Origin: Mycobacterium colombiense
GTDB taxonomy: Bacteria > Actinomycetota > Actinomycetes > Mycobacteriales > Mycobacteriaceae
Assembly: GCF_001672755.1 (NCBI RefSeq)
Contig: NZ_LZKI01000074.1
Span: 62,001-126,000 of the forward strand
Length of the DNA stretch: 64,000 bases
Direction of reading: 5' to 3'
The notes below the pieces were generated by a model, which searched no databases, was not told where the DNA came from, and was given only the letters and a program-made list of their open reading frames with translations. Positions within the stretch are counted from its first letter, which is position 1. Every line of letters starts with the position of its first letter. A program made the translations under genes and the position numbers. This document shows positions 7,465 to 15,739 of the stretch, one piece after another.

Positions 7465-8415
7465 TCAGGCGAAGGCCTTGCGGTATTGGTCGGGCGAAAT
7501 GCCAACGCGGCGAAGGAAATTGCGTCGCATGGTTTCCGCGGTGCCGAAGCCACACCGAGCGGCGATCGCGACGACGGTGTCGTCGGTCTCCTCCAACTGC
7601 CTGCGTGCGGCCTCGGTGCGGATGCGTTCGACGTATTGGCCGGGCGCCTCACCGATTTCGGCGGTGAACACCCGGGTGAAGTGCCGCGGGCTCATCGCGG
7701 CGCGGCGAGCCAGCTCGTCGACGCTGTGCGGACCACCCGGCTCGGCCTCGATCGTCTCCTGCACCTCCCGGATCGAGTCCCGTCTGGCCCGCGGCATCCA
7801 CACCGGCGCGGCGAACTGGGTCTGGCCGCCCGGCCGGCGCAGATACAACACGAGCCAGCGGGCGACAGTCTGCGCGAGCTCGGTGCCGTGGTCGTCTTCG
7901 ATCAGCGCGAGCGTGAGGTCGATGCCCGCGGTGACGCCCGCGGCGGTCCACAGGGTGTCCGAGCTTCGCACGAAGATCGGGTCGGCATCGACGTCGATGG
8001 CGGGGAATTCACTCGCCAACCGCTCGGCGAAGGCCCAATGGGTGGTCACCCGATGCCCGTCCAGCAGGCCCGCCTCGGCGGCGAGGAACGCACCGGTGCA
8101 CACCGTGACCATCCGGCGCGCATGGGTGGCGACGGTCTTGATCCAGGCGACCAGGTCGGCGTTCGAGCGGGCGGCGTCGACGCCGGCCCCGCCCGGGAGA
8201 ACGACCGTGTCGATCGGGCCGCGCGGGTCCGGTAACGGGGTAGCCACGAAGGCCAGCCCGGTGGCCGTCTGCACCGGTTGGCCACCGACCGAGGCCATCG
8301 CGACGTCGTAGCCGCCGCCGGTCAACAGCGATGCGCCGGTGAACACGTCATACGGGCCCACCACGTCGAGCGCCTGCACGCCGGGAAACCCGACGATGAC
8401 CACCTTGCGAGGCAT
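7465..8415 (-). CDS. GlxA-family transcriptional regulator (DJ-1 domain plus AraC HTH), Rv1931c-like
   Basis: This 316-aa protein has an N-terminal DJ-1/PfpI domain (VVIVGFPGVQALDVVGPYDVF near the start, Cys elbow in VTVCTGAFLAAEAGLLDG) and a C-terminal double helix-turn-helix AraC domain with SVDELARRAAMSPRHFTRVF and IAARCGFGTAETMRRNF. Regulators of this type sense small metabolites through the DJ-1 fold. I chose the ATG giving MPRKVVIVGF because the family usually starts its first strand within five residues; a GTG 18 nt upstream is an alternative. In M. tuberculosis the Rv1931c product has been reported as a virulence-linked AraC regulator. It leads the two-gene operon with the DJ-1 protein. 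Confidence 0.85.
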   Translation of the reverse strand: MPRKVVIVGFPGVQALDVVGPYDVFTGASLLTGGGYDVAMASVGGQPVQTATGLAFVATPLPDPRGPIDTVVLPGGAGVDAARSNADLVAWIKTVATHARRMVTVCTGAFLAAEAGLLDGHRVTTHWAFAERLASEFPAIDVDADPIFVRSSDTLWTAAGVTAGIDLTLALIEDDHGTELAQTVARWLVLYLRRPGGQTQFAAPVWMPRARRDSIREVQETIEAEPGGPHSVDELARRAAMSPRHFTRVFTAEIGEAPGQYVERIRTEAARRQLEETDDTVVAIAARCGFGTAETMRRNFLRRVGISPDQYRKAFA

Positions 8416-8535
8416 GGATTCAGTGTTGGGCACGCCGGGGCCTGTCGTCTACGCCATGTATCCCACTGATTAGGACACGGGACCTGCCCCACCCTGCCCA
8501 GTGGCGGCCACGGCGGCCTTGGCAGACTGTTGCCC

Positions 8536-9030
8536 ATGGCACAGATAACGTTGCGTGGAAACCCGATCAACACTGTCGGCGAGCTGCCTGCCGTCGGATC
8601 CAAAGCCCCGGCCTTCAGTCTGGTCGGCGGCGATCTGGCCGCGGTGAGCAGCGAGCAATTCGGCGGTAAGCCCTTGGTCCTCAACATCTTTCCGTCCGTC
8701 GACACGCCGGTGTGCGCCGCCAGCGTGCGCACCTTCAACGAGCGCGCCGCCGGCGGCGGGGCGACCGTGGTGAACGTCTCGAAGGACCTGCCGTTCGCTC
8801 AGGCGCGATTCTGTGGCGCCGAGGGCATCGAGAACGTCAAGAGCGGTTCGGCGTTCCGCGACAGCTTCGGTGAGGACTACGGGGTCACCATCACCGACGG
8901 TCCGATGGCCGGATTGCTCGCCCGGGCCATCGTGGTGATCGGCGCCGACGGCAACGTGGCCTACACCGAGCTGGTGCCCGAAATAGCGCAGGAGCCCAAC
9001 TACGACGCGGCGCTGGCGGCGGCGGGCTGA
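8536..9030 (+). CDS. tpx: Thiol peroxidase Tpx
   Basis: This 164-aa atypical 2-Cys peroxiredoxin reduces hydrogen and alkyl peroxides in the cytosol using thioredoxin. The peroxidatic cysteine is Cys60 in [11 protein letters not shown] with the conserved Thr57, and the resolving Cys93 lies in QARFC. The position of the extra Cys80 of M. tuberculosis Tpx is Asn here, so only the catalytic pair remains. Length and numbering match the family without gaps. It starts at the ATG giving MAQITLRG; a TTG 6 nt upstream is less likely. The gene converges on the nitronate monooxygenase remnant. Position next to the AraC/DJ-1 operon matches M. tuberculosis gene order. Confidence 0.95.
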   Translation: MAQITLRGNPINTVGELPAVGSKAPAFSLVGGDLAAVSSEQFGGKPLVLNIFPSVDTPVCAASVRTFNERAAGGGATVVNVSKDLPFAQARFCGAEGIENVKSGSAFRDSFGEDYGVTITDGPMAGLLARAIVVIGADGNVAYTELVPEIAQEPNYDAALAAAG

Positions 9031-9049
9031 CCTCCGCGCCCGCCCCGGG

Positions 9050-9324
9050 CTAGGCCTCTTCGAGTTCGGCCCGGCCCACCCGCTCCGACGTGGCCGCCAG
9101 CATCTCCCGGCAGCCTCGCCGCCGGTCAGTTCGCGCACTCGTCGCAGGTCGGCGCGACCCTGGTCCGAGGTGGGCTCGATGATGCCCAGGGCGCCCGCAT
9201 TGGATACCGCTGCGGCCAGCTGGGCGCCCGCGATGTAGGTCATCGGCGCCTGGAGGATCGGGATGTCGATGTGCGCGAGCGCGCAGACCCGGTTGGGCGC
9301 GGGACTCGGGCCGCCGGTGGTCAT
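9050..9324 (-). pseudogene. Remnant of a nitronate monooxygenase (2-nitropropane dioxygenase-like) gene with a large internal deletion
   Basis: From the ATG at 9324 the minus strand encodes a typical start of the FMN-dependent nitronate monooxygenase family: IPILQAPMTYIAGAQLAAAV, then SNAGALGIIEP and a helix ending RRVRELTGG. The next expected segment (PFGVN and the FMN barrel, over 200 residues) is missing. After a shift of frame the strand reads EMLAATSERVGRAELEEA and stops at 9050, which resembles the C-terminus of such proteins. The gene was therefore collapsed to about 55 plus 18 residues. Its start overlaps the stop of the NYN gene by 3 nt (ATGA), so the two once formed a coupled operon. 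Confidence 0.7.
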
Positions 9325-9710
9325 CGGTCCCGCCGATCGATCAGGTCGCGGAAGGCCTCCGACCGGCGGACTGATGCGCCGAGACTCCGCACTCGCTCAG
9401 TCAACGCTCGGTCGGACGTGACGACGCGAATGTCGTGCGGCGCAGCGTCGGCCGCGACCAGCCGGACGATCTCGTCATCGGCCGAATTCGCGGCCGCCCT
9501 GGGTGCGTGCGCAATCTCGACCACCGATGACGTGATGGCCGCCGACGGCGGGCGTTCAAAAACCACTGTCACCGCTTCTCCTTGACCCGACGCCCATCGG
9601 TCCAGGCTCTCCACCAGTGCGACCATGGCCCCGTCGCGGTCTTTCCACCAGCCATCGGGACGACTTCCGATCACATTCATGCCGTCGACGATCCAGCGCA
9701 CAACCCACAC
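9321..9710 (-). CDS. NYN-domain (YacP-like) putative ribonuclease
   Basis: This 129-aa protein has the metal-binding start VDGMNVIGSRPDGWWKDRDG and the later SADDEIVRLV and VVTSDRALTERV, matching the NYN/PIN-like fold of YacP-type RNases. The acidic residues Asp (VDG), Asp in SADDE and Asp in TSD would form the metal site. Such proteins cleave structured RNA; no partner is encoded nearby. The start is a GTG giving MWVVRWIVDG. The gene is divergent from the acyl-CoA-dehydrogenase-like gene and its stop overlaps the ATG of the nitronate monooxygenase remnant. Confidence 0.75.
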   Translation of the reverse strand: MWVVRWIVDGMNVIGSRPDGWWKDRDGAMVALVESLDRWASGQGEAVTVVFERPPSAAITSSVVEIAHAPRAAANSADDEIVRLVAADAAPHDIRVVTSDRALTERVRSLGASVRRSEAFRDLIDRRDR

Positions 9711-9766
9711 CGTAAACGACCCGGCGCGACCGATTGAATTTCGTTCGGGAAGCCATCAGTGGTTGA

Positions 9767-9772
9767 TACGGT
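9767..9772 (+). promoter_or_regulatory. -10 box of a leaderless promoter
   Basis: TACGGT fits TANNNT and ends 7 nt before the ATG at 9780, supporting that codon as both transcription and translation start for the downstream flavoenzyme. Confidence 0.5.
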
Positions 9773-9779
9773 CACCCTC

Positions 9780-10964
9780 ATGACCTCGATCGCCGACACC
9801 GAAGACCGGGTGATCGCGCTGGCCCGCGGTATGCGGGACCTGGTGCGCGCCGAAGCCGCCGAATCCGAGCGGGCGCGAACCCTCACCCCGGCGATCGTCG
9901 ACGCGATGTGGGCCGGTGGGCTGATGTCGGCGTTCAACCCGATCGTGGCCGGCGGTGTCGAGCCGTCGTTCACCGAGATGATCGAAACCTGGATCGAAAT
10001 GGCTTGGCAGGATGGATCGTTCGGCTGGGTGGGAATCGCCAACCTGCCGTCGTCCTTCGCCGCGGCGGCCTACCTGCCCGACGAGGGCTTCGCCGAAGTG
10101 TTTACCGCGCACGACAACCGGGTCACCATCGGGGGCCAGTTCTTTCCGAACGGGCAAGGCGCCGCCGTCGACGGCGGCTACCGGGTGACCGGCGCGTGGA
10201 ACTTCGGTTCGGGCACCGGTCACGCGCAATATGTTGCGGCTGGTTTCCTGCCGATGGACAACGGCGAGATGCGCTGGATCAGTGAGGGTTTCCCGGAGAT
10301 GCGGGTCGCCGTGATTCCGCGGGACGAGATCAGTTTCAACGACGGCTGGTTCGTGCAGGGCCTGAAGGGGACCGGCTCCTACGACTACAGCGCTCAGGAC
10401 CTGTTCGTGCCCGAGAGCCGCACTTTCGAACTGTTCGTGCGGCAGCCCTGCCGGGGGACCTCGCCGGCCACCCGGATGGGGCTGATGCCCGTGACCGCCG
10501 CCGGACACGCCTCGTGGGCGCTGGGCGTGGCCAAGAGCATGCTCGACGACGTTCAGGAATTGGCCGCGACGAAATTCCGGATGAGCGACATGGCGGCACT
10601 GGCCAGCCGACCCACCTTCCAGAAGGGGCTGGCGCATCACCGCGCGGCCTGGCGTGCGGCTCGCCTGCTGGTGCTCGACGCGTTCACCACCGCCGAGGCG
10701 GCGGTGGCGTCCGGGCAGGACCTGACACCGGCGCTGCGCGCCGACATGCGGGTGGCCGCCGTCTACGCCACCGACACGGCCCGCGGCTGCGCCGAATGGG
10801 CACACCTGGTCGCCGGGACCAGCTCGATCCGGGAGGGCAGCCGGCTGGAGCGCGCCTTCCGCGACATCTACACCGGAACGCAGCACGCCTTCATCAGCGA
10901 GAAGGTCGCCATCGACGTCGCCCAGATCTGGCTGGGCATCATCGACGACCAGCCCGGTTTGTAA
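9780..10964 (+). CDS. Acyl-CoA-dehydrogenase-fold flavin monooxygenase or dehydrogenase
   Basis: This 394-aa protein has the three-part acyl-CoA dehydrogenase layout: a helical N-terminal domain (to about residue 100), a central beta domain with GQFFPNGQGAAVDGGYRVTGAWNFGSG, and a C-terminal helical domain. The motif GYRVTGAWNFGSG and the lack of the usual catalytic Glu region resemble the type-2 subgroup (HsaA, DszC, hydroxylases using reduced flavin) rather than beta-oxidation FadE enzymes. Such enzymes hydroxylate aromatic or polycyclic substrates with a separate flavin reductase, which is not encoded here. An alternative GTG at 9759 with weak GGGAAG exists; the leaderless signal favours 9780. 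It lies immediately before the PapA array and might tailor the same product, which is inference. Confidence 0.75.
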   Translation: MTSIADTEDRVIALARGMRDLVRAEAAESERARTLTPAIVDAMWAGGLMSAFNPIVAGGVEPSFTEMIETWIEMAWQDGSFGWVGIANLPSSFAAAAYLPDEGFAEVFTAHDNRVTIGGQFFPNGQGAAVDGGYRVTGAWNFGSGTGHAQYVAAGFLPMDNGEMRWISEGFPEMRVAVIPRDEISFNDGWFVQGLKGTGSYDYSAQDLFVPESRTFELFVRQPCRGTSPATRMGLMPVTAAGHASWALGVAKSMLDDVQELAATKFRMSDMAALASRPTFQKGLAHHRAAWRAARLLVLDAFTTAEAAVASGQDLTPALRADMRVAAVYATDTARGCAEWAHLVAGTSSIREGSRLERAFRDIYTGTQHAFISEKVAIDVAQIWLGIIDDQPGL

Positions 10965-11012
10965 GTCACCGATTTCGGCGCGAGTCCGCGTCGGCTCCAC
11001 TGAGTCGTGGTC

Positions 11013-11104
11013 GAGCACAACGCGCAAAACCCCGAAATCGTCGGTTATCCCGACTATCGCCTACAAGCGCGACACCGGTGCGGGGGCGCCGTAACTTCGG
11101 TTTC
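11013..11104 (+). promoter_or_regulatory. Repeated upstream element, copy A (before papA-like gene)
   Basis: First of four related elements of about 92-96 bp. It starts GAGCACAACGCGC, contains TCCCGACTATCGC-type core (CCGACTATCGC in this copy) and ACAAGCGCGACA at 11063-11074, and ends near GTAACTTCGG. By eye it matches copy D at about 78 of 93 aligned positions. It lies 143 nt (counted from the ACAAG block end) before the papA-like ATG. Its presence before non-paralogous genes argues for a regulatory role rather than carry-over from gene duplication. Confidence 0.65.
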
Positions 11105-11217
11105 ACCGATAACCGAATACGCCGCCCGGCCGCAGCGTGAAATCCGTTCTCCAACAGCACTTTCGCGATTCCGCGCCACGCACCGAAGGTCGGCATCGCA
11201 GAGAACAGGATTCAGAC

Positions 11218-12669
11218 ATGGTCACGCTGGGCAAGATCACCGGATGGCAGCCGCCGGCGGGTTCGGTTACCACCTGGACGGCCTCACCCGCGGCGCGAGA
11301 AGCGGCGCGAAACGCACGGCGAAGCGATCTGCCGCCTGGCTACCAGCGAGCCCGGCACCTCCGCGCGGCCCACCACGGCGAGGCCGCGGGCGTGCAGCTT
11401 CCCCGGCTGATGGTGGTGGCGTGGGATATCCCCGGCGTGTGCGACGTCGAGGCCATGACGGCGACGATCAATGCGCACGTCCGCCGGCATGACACCTACC
11501 ACGATGCGTTCGAATTCGCCGGCGACGTCGTTGTCCGCCGGACCATCGACAATCCCGACGTCATCGACTTTGTCCCAATGGAATTCGGCTACCTGACACC
11601 CGAGCAAATACGCGAGCACGCGTTGACGACGACACCGGGCACGCTCGAATGGGATTGCTTCACCTTCGGCATCGTCCAGCACGCCGATTACTTCTCCTTC
11701 TACGCCAGCGTCGACCATCTCCACATCGACGGCATGTCCGCCGGCCTGATCTTCTTCGACATCCATTTGACGTACCAGGCCATTGCGCACGGCGTCGAAG
11801 GGCCGGCCATTTTTCCGCGGACTGCGAGCTATCGCGGCTACACGCAACGCCAGCACGACAACCTGGCGAAGCTTTCCCTGGCGTCCCCCGAGGTCGAGGC
11901 GTGGGTCGAGTTCGCCCGCGACACCTCGGGCGAGTGGCCGAGCTTTCCACTTCCGCTGCGCGCATCCGAAACCGACACCGCAGGCGACTTTCTGACCGTC
12001 GATCTGTTGGACGCGCCCCAGACGGAGTCGTTCGACACCGCCTGCCGCGCGGCCGGGGCGCGGTTCAGCGGGGGAGTCCTGGCGTGCGCCGCGTTGACCG
12101 AGCACGAGCTGACGGGCAACGACACGTTTCACGGCTTCACCCCGTACGACACGCGGACGCCGGCACTGGACTCGATGACCGTGGGCTGGTTCGCCAGCCT
12201 GATCCCGGTCACCGTGCCGACCATCGCCGGCTCCTTCCCGGAGGCGGCGCGGGCCGCACAGGAATCATTCGACGGCGCCAAGCATCTCGCCGCCGTCCCG
12301 CTCGACCGGGCCATCGAGTTGGCCGACCCGCATGGACTCTGGATCGAGCCACCCACGGCCCGCGCAATGATGGTGTCGTTCATCGACTTCCGCGCCGTGC
12401 CGGCCGCGGACCTGTTGGACCAGTACAACTTCGGAACCTACGCCGACAACCTGTCGCACGGCGGAATCAACCTGTGGATCAACCGCCACGCCGACAAGAC
12501 CACTGCCACCATCTCCTTCCCCGACAACGCCGAGGCGCGCGCGTCGGTGCAGCACTACCTCGAGTCGCTGACCCGGTCGTTCGCCCGGGCCGTCAAGACC
12601 ACCTCCGACTGGGTGGATGCGGTTGCCGCGCACGCGAACTGCGGCCACCGCGCAGCCATCAACGCGTGA
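11218..12669 (+). CDS. PapA-family (polyketide-associated-like) acyltransferase
   Basis: This 483-aa protein resembles PapA1/PapA2/PapA3 acyltransferases along its whole length: the opening ITGWQPPAGSVTTWTAS, the block INAHVRRHDTYHDAFEF, the active-site motif DHLHIDG (residues 166-172, catalytic His167; the first His of canonical HHxxxDG is Asp, as in PapA1) and the C-terminal FPDNAEARASVQHYL. PapA proteins esterify acyl chains, often from polyketide synthases, onto trehalose, glycolipid or diol acceptors at the inner membrane. A CAGGA site lies 7 nt before the ATG. The next gene starts 22 nt downstream and belongs to the paralogous array, so both share a transcript. The acyl donor and acceptor are unknown. 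Confidence 0.85.
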   Translation: MVTLGKITGWQPPAGSVTTWTASPAAREAARNARRSDLPPGYQRARHLRAAHHGEAAGVQLPRLMVVAWDIPGVCDVEAMTATINAHVRRHDTYHDAFEFAGDVVVRRTIDNPDVIDFVPMEFGYLTPEQIREHALTTTPGTLEWDCFTFGIVQHADYFSFYASVDHLHIDGMSAGLIFFDIHLTYQAIAHGVEGPAIFPRTASYRGYTQRQHDNLAKLSLASPEVEAWVEFARDTSGEWPSFPLPLRASETDTAGDFLTVDLLDAPQTESFDTACRAAGARFSGGVLACAALTEHELTGNDTFHGFTPYDTRTPALDSMTVGWFASLIPVTVPTIAGSFPEAARAAQESFDGAKHLAAVPLDRAIELADPHGLWIEPPTARAMMVSFIDFRAVPAADLLDQYNFGTYADNLSHGGINLWINRHADKTTATISFPDNAEARASVQHYLESLTRSFARAVKTTSDWVDAVAAHANCGHRAAINA

Positions 12670-12691
12670 CAACGAAGGGACATCGAGGAAC

Positions 12692-14080
12692 ATGGACAAC
12701 GTACTCGACCTGGTCGACGACACCTTTTTCCGCGTCGAGCGGGCGGCCGGCGTGACCAATGTGATTCAGTGCATGTGGATGTACGACCGGGCCATCGACA
12801 TCGACGGCCTGCGCCGGTTCCACCACCACCTCCAACGCGGCCGGTTGTCGCGACGCATCGAACGCTCGCCCCTACCGTTCGGCCGCTACCGCTGGGTATC
12901 GCCGGGCGATCAGCCGGAGATCGAGATCGCCCAAACCGCCAGGCCGCGTGCGGACTTCGACACCTGGTGCAATGAGCAGTCCAACACCTGGCTGGACGCC
13001 GAGCGGGGACCGGGATGGCACCTCGCGGTGCTGCCCTTCACCGACGGCGGCGCCGGGATCAGCTTGATCGCCTCGCACTGCCTCACCGACGCCGTCGGGC
13101 TGTGCCAGGCCCTGGCCGACGCGGCCGGCGGTGATGACAACGCCGTCGACTGGCCCGCCGCCGGGTCCCGCAGGCGCTTGCAGGCGCTGCGCGAAGACAC
13201 CCGCCAGACCGTGCGCGACATCCCCGCGATCGGCCGCGCCGCCGTCGCCGCCGCACGATTCCTTCGCGACAACGCCACCACCGGACCGGCGGTCCCGGCG
13301 CCGGCCGTCGCGGTCGACGAGGCCATCACGTTCCCGACGGCGACCTTCTTCGTCGACGCCGGTGAATGGGACGCCCGCGCACAGGCGCTTGCGGGGACCG
13401 CCAACGGGTTGTTCGTGGCGTTGGCGGCCCGCCTTGCCCAGCGAGTCGGCCGCGTCGGTGCGGACGGCTCCGTTGCCGTGACGATGGCCATCAACGAGCG
13501 CACGGACGGCGACACCCGCGCCAACGCCATCAAGAATGTCGACTTCACGATCGACCCCGCCCCGGCGGCCACGGACCTGCGCGGCATCCGCGCCGCGACC
13601 AAGCAGGCGCTGGTCCGCTCGCAACACGAGCCCGACGCGCGATGGACGCTGCTGCCGCTGATGCCCCTGGTCCCGGAGCGCCTCGGCAAGCGATGGGTCG
13701 GTGCCGCCACCAACAGCGCGGCCACCGTCGGCTCATCCAACATCGGTGCGGTCGACCCCGCGATGAACCGACCGGACGGCACCGACGCCGACCACTTCGC
13801 CATCCGGTCGCTGAGTGCGCGGATGACCACGGGCATCATGCACCAACTCGGTGGGATGCTGTCCTTGCTCTCGGGAAGAATGAACGGGCGGGTCTTCGTC
13901 TCGGTGGTCTCGTACAACCCGATCGGAGTCAACTCGGACACCGCACTGCGGCAATGCATTTCGAGCGTGCTGGACGAATTCTCACTCGCGTCGACGATGG
14001 GTTGGCCATCCGACGACCCGGTCCTTCCGGCGGTGAGCACAATGCGCACAATCGGGCCGATCGCCGCTAATTCCGACTAA
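12692..14080 (+). CDS. Acyltransferase-like array protein AT1 (condensation / WS-DGAT-like)
   Basis: First of five tandem paralogues. This 462-aa protein begins MDNVLDLVDDTFF and has the shared block IDGLRRFHHHLQRGRLSRR, the HxxxD motif SHCLTDAVG (His129, Asp133) with Ala in place of the usual Gly after Asp, and the C-terminal SSNIGAV patch. The motif and the two-lobe length fit CoA-dependent acyltransferases such as wax ester synthases and PapA proteins, though I cannot name the exact family. The D-A change may reduce activity. It follows the papA-like gene by 22 nt with GAGGA in between, so co-translation is likely. Its final 15 codons lie inside repeat element B, giving it a longer tail than AT2-AT4. 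Confidence 0.8.
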   Translation: MDNVLDLVDDTFFRVERAAGVTNVIQCMWMYDRAIDIDGLRRFHHHLQRGRLSRRIERSPLPFGRYRWVSPGDQPEIEIAQTARPRADFDTWCNEQSNTWLDAERGPGWHLAVLPFTDGGAGISLIASHCLTDAVGLCQALADAAGGDDNAVDWPAAGSRRRLQALREDTRQTVRDIPAIGRAAVAAARFLRDNATTGPAVPAPAVAVDEAITFPTATFFVDAGEWDARAQALAGTANGLFVALAARLAQRVGRVGADGSVAVTMAINERTDGDTRANAIKNVDFTIDPAPAATDLRGIRAATKQALVRSQHEPDARWTLLPLMPLVPERLGKRWVGAATNSAATVGSSNIGAVDPAMNRPDGTDADHFAIRSLSARMTTGIMHQLGGMLSLLSGRMNGRVFVSVVSYNPIGVNSDTALRQCISSVLDEFSLASTMGWPSDDPVLPAVSTMRTIGPIAANSD

Positions 14081-14130
14081 CGCTCACAAGCGCGACAGGG
14101 CGACAGGTCCGCCGTAGCTTCAAATTCAAG
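14035..14130 (+). promoter_or_regulatory. Repeated upstream element, copy B (before AT2)
   Basis: Starts GAGCACAATGCGC at 14035, with TTCCGACTAACGC and ACAAGCGCGACA (14086-14097). The first 46 bases encode the end of AT1 and the rest is intergenic, followed 59 nt later by the AT2 start. The tail AATTCAAG is shared with copy C. Confidence 0.65.
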
Positions 14131-14189
14131 CGATGAACCCAATGTCGTTCGCCGCCAGGGCAACTGCACATGGAAAAGGATCCTCCGAC

Positions 14190-15551
14190 ATGGACAACGT
14201 ACTGGATTTGCTCGACCAGACCTTCTTTCGCCTCGGGGCGGCAGCTGGCGTCGGTCAGAACGTCTGGGTGTACAACCGCGCGATCGACCTCGATGGTCTG
14301 CGCCGGTTCCATCGGCATCTGCAGCAGGGGCGGTTGTCGAGGCGCATCGAGCGCTCGCCCCTGCGGTTCGGCCGGCATCGCTGGGTCGCGCCCAGCGATC
14401 GCGACGGGCTCGAGATCGCGACGCCTCGGCCGCGCGAAGAGTTCGACGCCTGGCTGGCCGAGCAGGCCAGCATCCCCCTGGATGCCGAGCACGGGCCCGG
14501 ATGGCACCTCGCGGTGCTCCCGTTCACCGACGGCGGCGCGGGGGTGAGCTTCGTCGTCACGCATTGCCTCACCGACGGCATCGGAGGGTGCCTGGCCCTC
14601 GTGGAAGCGGCTTGCGGCTACGACCACCCGATCGACGTGCCCGCCGCCGGGTCACGCCGGCGGTGGCGTGCCCTGCGCGAGGATGCCCGCCAGACCGTGC
14701 ACGACATCCCCGCCATCCGCCGGGCCTTGAGCGCTGCGGTCGCCGCGGCGCGATCGGCCCGCCGTGACCGCCACAGCGCCGGATCGGTCGCTCCGGCCCG
14801 TTCCACGCCACCGATCGCCGAAGCCGACGAAATCATCACCGTCCCGACGGCGGCGTTCTTTCTCGACGCGGACGAATGGGACGCCCGCGCGCACGCACTC
14901 GGAGGGACCAGCAACACGCTGCTCGCGGGAGTGGCGGCCCGCCTCGCCCAGCGAGTGGGACGAGTCGGCGCGGACGGTTCGGTCGCCCTGGCCCTACCCG
15001 TCAGCGAGCGAACCGCCGACGACACCCGCGCCAACGCCGTCACGATGGTCGACATCACCGTCGACCCCGTACCCGCGACGACGGATCTGCGCGGGATCCG
15101 CGCCACAACCAAGCGAGCCCTGATCCGCCACCGGGAGGTTCCCGACGAACGGCGCACACTGCTACCGCTCGTTCCCCTGCTGCCCGAGCGGCTGATCAAG
15201 CGAATGGTCAGCGTGGCCACCGGTGGTGCGAGCAACGTCGTCGTCGCATCCAACATCGGTGCGGCCCCGCCGGCCGCAAACCGGCCGGACGGCACAGACG
15301 CCGACTACGTCGCCCTGCTGTCGCGCTACCCGGGCCTGACCCGGGCGATGATGGACCAGCTCGGCGGGCTGATGGTGGTGCACTCCGCGACGGTGCACCG
15401 GCAGGTCTTCATCTCGGTCCTCGCGTATCAGCCGGCAAGACTCACCTCGAACGATGATTTGCGGCAGCATGTTTCGAGCGCTCTGCGTGAGTTCTCGCTG
15501 ACTGCCACCACGGGCTGGAGCCCCTTCGGCCAGCCGGCGGCCGCGCGGTAG
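14190..15551 (+). CDS. Acyltransferase-like array protein AT2
   Basis: Second array paralogue, 453 aa. It opens MDNVLDLLDQTFFRL and lacks about three residues near position 23 relative to AT1 (GQNVWVYNR). The active-site motif is THCLTDGIGG with His115 and the canonical Asp-Gly, in a slightly shifted position because of a short deletion of N-terminal residues. The C-terminal lobe carries NTLLAGVAARLAQRVGR and ASNIGAAPP. AAAAGGA lies 9 nt before the ATG at 14190. It stands alone between elements B and C, so it is probably its own transcription unit. It is the most divergent member of the set and may use a different acyl chain or acceptor position; that is inference. Confidence 0.8.
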   Translation: MDNVLDLLDQTFFRLGAAAGVGQNVWVYNRAIDLDGLRRFHRHLQQGRLSRRIERSPLRFGRHRWVAPSDRDGLEIATPRPREEFDAWLAEQASIPLDAEHGPGWHLAVLPFTDGGAGVSFVVTHCLTDGIGGCLALVEAACGYDHPIDVPAAGSRRRWRALREDARQTVHDIPAIRRALSAAVAAARSARRDRHSAGSVAPARSTPPIAEADEIITVPTAAFFLDADEWDARAHALGGTSNTLLAGVAARLAQRVGRVGADGSVALALPVSERTADDTRANAVTMVDITVDPVPATTDLRGIRATTKRALIRHREVPDERRTLLPLVPLLPERLIKRMVSVATGGASNVVVASNIGAAPPAANRPDGTDADYVALLSRYPGLTRAMMDQLGGLMVVHSATVHRQVFISVLAYQPARLTSNDDLRQHVSSALREFSLTATTGWSPFGQPAAAR

Positions 15552-15579
15552 GCGGACGAAAGGCCCACGTTCCGCGGGC

Positions 15580-15675
15580 GAGCACAATGCGCGAAACCGG
15601 GTAATCGCGGCTAAGTCCGACTATCAAGCACAAGCGCGACAGGGCGGCACGCGCCGCCCTACGGTGAATTCAAGT
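15580..15675 (+). promoter_or_regulatory. Repeated upstream element, copy C (before AT3)
   Basis: Starts GAGCACAATGCGCGAAACC at 15580, with GTCCGACTATC and ACAAGCGCGACA (15630-15641), ending GAATTCAAG. It is fully intergenic, beginning 28 nt after the AT2 stop and ending about 65 nt before the AT3 ATG. The block TATCAAG breaks the CGC seen in the other copies. Confidence 0.65.
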
Positions 15676-15739
15676 GAGACAAAACGCATTGCACCCCAAC
15701 GAATTCGGCACCGCGACAGGCGAAAGGACCTGAAGAAAA

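Noticed and set aside
8470..9324. A 284-codon minus-strand frame starting as a nitronate monooxygenase and running antisense through tpx
   Set aside because: Only its first 68 residues are family-like; the rest is tpx antisense. The true remnant ends at 9050 after a frame shift.
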